This document shows, one piece after another, positions 62,700 through 64,000 of a DNA stretch of 64,000 nucleotides. Numbering within the stretch: the first letter of the stretch is position 1; every line of letters begins with the position of its first letter. The position numbers and the translations under genes are program-made. This stretch comes from Thermococcus sp. 4557 (lineage in GTDB: Archaea > Methanobacteriota_B > Thermococci > Thermococcales > Thermococcaceae): positions 1,240,001 to 1,304,000 of the forward strand of contig NC_015865.1 of the NCBI RefSeq assembly GCF_000221185.1, in the 5' to 3' direction. The notes beneath the pieces are model-generated. The model did no database searches and was not told where the DNA came from. It saw nothing but the letters and a program-made list of their open reading frames with translations.

Positions 62700-63245
62700 A
62701 TGGACGGGCTGAAGAACCTTGAGAAGGGATTCACCATCTGGCTCACGGGGCCGAGCGGTGCCGGAAAGACGACCCTGGCGGTAAAGCTCGCGAGAAAGCT
62801 CAGGGAGATGGGCTACCGCGTGGAGATACTCGACGGGGACACGATAAGGAAGACCCTCTATCCAAACCTCGGCTTCTCGAAGGAAGCGAGGGAGATGCAC
62901 AACCGCGTCGTCATCCACATGGCCAAGCTCCTCAGCAGGAACGGTGTGGTAGCTATAGTCTCTCTGATATCGCCCTACAAAGCGGTCAGGGAGTACGCTA
63001 GGAAGGAGATAGGGAACTTCATCGAGGTCTACGTCTACGCCCCGCTGGAGGTCAGGATTCAGCGCGACCCGAAGGGTCTGTACGCCAAGGCTTTGAGGGG
63101 CGAGATAAAGGGCCTCACCGGCTACGACGGCGTCTATGAGGAGCCCGAAGACCCGGAGGTGAGGGTGGACAGCTCAAAGATGACGCCGGAGGAGGAAGTC
63201 GCGGCTGTAATAGAAAAGGCCCGGGAGCTCGGTTATCTGCCTTGA
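62700..63245 (+). CDS. cysC: Adenylylsulfate (APS) kinase
   Basis: 181 residues. It phosphorylates APS to PAPS. The P-loop is GPSGAGKTT (residues 17-25), LDGDTIRKTLYPNLGFS carries the APS-binding Asp/Arg and lid residues, and ALISPY-type sequence VSLISPYKAVRE has the conserved Ser. ATG 62700 has GAGGTGA upstream. It completes the PAPS pathway with sat; no PAPS reductase is visible. Confidence 0.96.
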   Translation: MDGLKNLEKGFTIWLTGPSGAGKTTLAVKLARKLREMGYRVEILDGDTIRKTLYPNLGFSKEAREMHNRVVIHMAKLLSRNGVVAIVSLISPYKAVREYARKEIGNFIEVYVYAPLEVRIQRDPKGLYAKALRGEIKGLTGYDGVYEEPEDPEVRVDSSKMTPEEEVAAVIEKARELGYLP

Positions 63246-63260
63246 ACGGGGGGTAAAGCC

Positions 63261-64000
63261 TTGACTCCGCCGACCTTCGTAGGACTGGGCCTCTTCGTTG
63301 GATTTCTCGTGGGCCTAACAGGGGTTGGCGGCGGGGCTTTGATGACTCCTTCCCTCATTTTCCTCGGTGTTGAACCGCTAACGGCTGTGGGAACGGACCT
63401 GCTCTACGCCACCGTCACTAGGGTCTTCGGCGTTTTCTTCCACGGGAGGAGAGGCAGGATAAGGTACGACATAGCACTTAGGCTCTTCGCAGGGAGCGTC
63501 CCCGCGATAGTTCTTGGAGGAGTGCTCCTCCGCTGGATCAACAAGGAGGCTCTCAACGAGTACCTTACTATTCTCCTCGGAGCCGTCCTCGTTGTCAGCG
63601 CGGTTCTGAGCCTCCTCAAAGGGGAGATTCACCTTCCGATACGGCCCAGATGGGCCTACGTCTATCTCCTCGGCTTCGTGGTAGGCCTGACCGTTCAGTT
63701 CACCTCCGTCGGTGCCGGAGTCATAGTGAGCTTCGCCCTCATGAACGTCGCCAGGCTCGAGCCGAGGGACGTCGTTGGAGTGACGATAACCTACGGCCTG
63801 GCCCTGTCGGCGTTCAGCTTCGTAAACTACGCGGGCATGGGCAGTGTGGACTACCGGCTGGCGGGGGCCCTTATCCTGGGGGCCATCCCGGGGGTGTACC
63901 TCGGCACCCACGTCAACCGGAGGGCGGACAGGGAGAAGCTTAAAAGGGTCATGAACGTGATAATCCTGCTGATCGGGCTGTTCACACTGCTGGGCGGGTG
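63261..64000 (+). CDS. TauE/SafE-family membrane transporter (partial)
   Basis: At least 246 residues, open at the window edge. TTG start at 63261 after GGGGGGTAAAG. The family repeat GFLVGLTGVGGGALMTPSLIF is in helix 1, and a second copy (GFVVGLTVQFTSVGAGVIVSF) lies in the second half. About seven helices are seen. Relatives export sulfite, sulfoacetate or other sulfur anions, or take up sulfate. Placement after cysC suggests a sulfur anion as substrate. Confidence 0.87.
   Translation, partial: MTPPTFVGLGLFVGFLVGLTGVGGGALMTPSLIFLGVEPLTAVGTDLLYATVTRVFGVFFHGRRGRIRYDIALRLFAGSVPAIVLGGVLLRWINKEALNEYLTILLGAVLVVSAVLSLLKGEIHLPIRPRWAYVYLLGFVVGLTVQFTSVGAGVIVSFALMNVARLEPRDVVGVTITYGLALSAFSFVNYAGMGSVDYRLAGALILGAIPGVYLGTHVNRRADREKLKRVMNVIILLIGLFTLLGG

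Overview
The window is a stretch of a hyperthermophilic euryarchaeal chromosome, almost certainly Thermococcus (Thermococcales). The evidence is an archaeal A-type ATP synthase operon in the order H-I-K-E-C-F-A-B, archaeal SecD/SecF, AdoMet decarboxylase, Elp3, TtuA, MfnA, a GH57 4-alpha-glucanotransferase with a perfect Thermococcales Glycolytic Motif, GAGGTGA-type ribosome sites, TATA boxes about 25 bp from leaderless or short-leader starts, and C/D box guide RNAs. No rRNA, tRNA or CRISPR array was seen. Both ends cut genes (atpB at 1, a TauE/SafE transporter at 64000).

Layout. 1-7200: ATP synthase operon on the minus strand. 7260-10400: secF-secD-trkA operon. 10.7-18.0 kb: polyamine synthesis (speH), a KaiC-like ATPase with an HTH partner, Nip7, small membrane proteins, a tandem pair of paralogous anchored proteins, and Elp3. 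18.1-23.1 kb: a DUF234-type ATPase behind nested palindromes, a Nif3-like protein, an AT-rich membrane protein, a nuclease-like protein and an ABC-2-like permease. 23.2-27.3 kb: AlaRS, a coiled-coil protein preceded by a C/D box sRNA, and a PLD-like lipoprotein.

27.5-36.0 kb is an AT-richer island and the most unusual part. A 1075-residue secreted multidomain protein is followed by a series of orphan, start-less or decayed C-terminal modules. Two of these begin with a copy of the same short junction sequence found inside the long gene (residues about 864-882), then a Cys-pair domain, then a divergent tip. Each tip or tip remnant is followed by one or two small multi-spanning membrane proteins. 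This is the architecture of polymorphic-toxin/immunity cassette arrays, here in an archaeon and with membrane-type partners. The functional reading is inference.

36.0-44.9 kb: HisRS, a MarC/SnatA transporter, two CPA2 antiporters with a CBS protein, an FAD dehydrogenase, TtuA and a DUF257 protein. 45.1-53.6 kb: secreted subtilase, then 4-alpha-glucanotransferase divergent from a large secreted glucan-binding-like protein that has no visible catalytic domain. The two share one TATA region flanked by TGM sequences. 53.6-58.5 kb: dolichol-kinase-like protein, HAD hydrolase, a third antiporter, MfnA (beta-alanine/CoA) and a CDF metal transporter. 58.5-58.75 kb: two tandem C/D box sRNAs. 58.85-64 kb: an RHH-like protein, then sat, a DHH phosphoesterase, a phosphodiesterase, cysC and a TauE/SafE transporter. 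This makes a PAPS-forming cluster without a visible reductase, suggesting sulfation rather than sulfate reduction.
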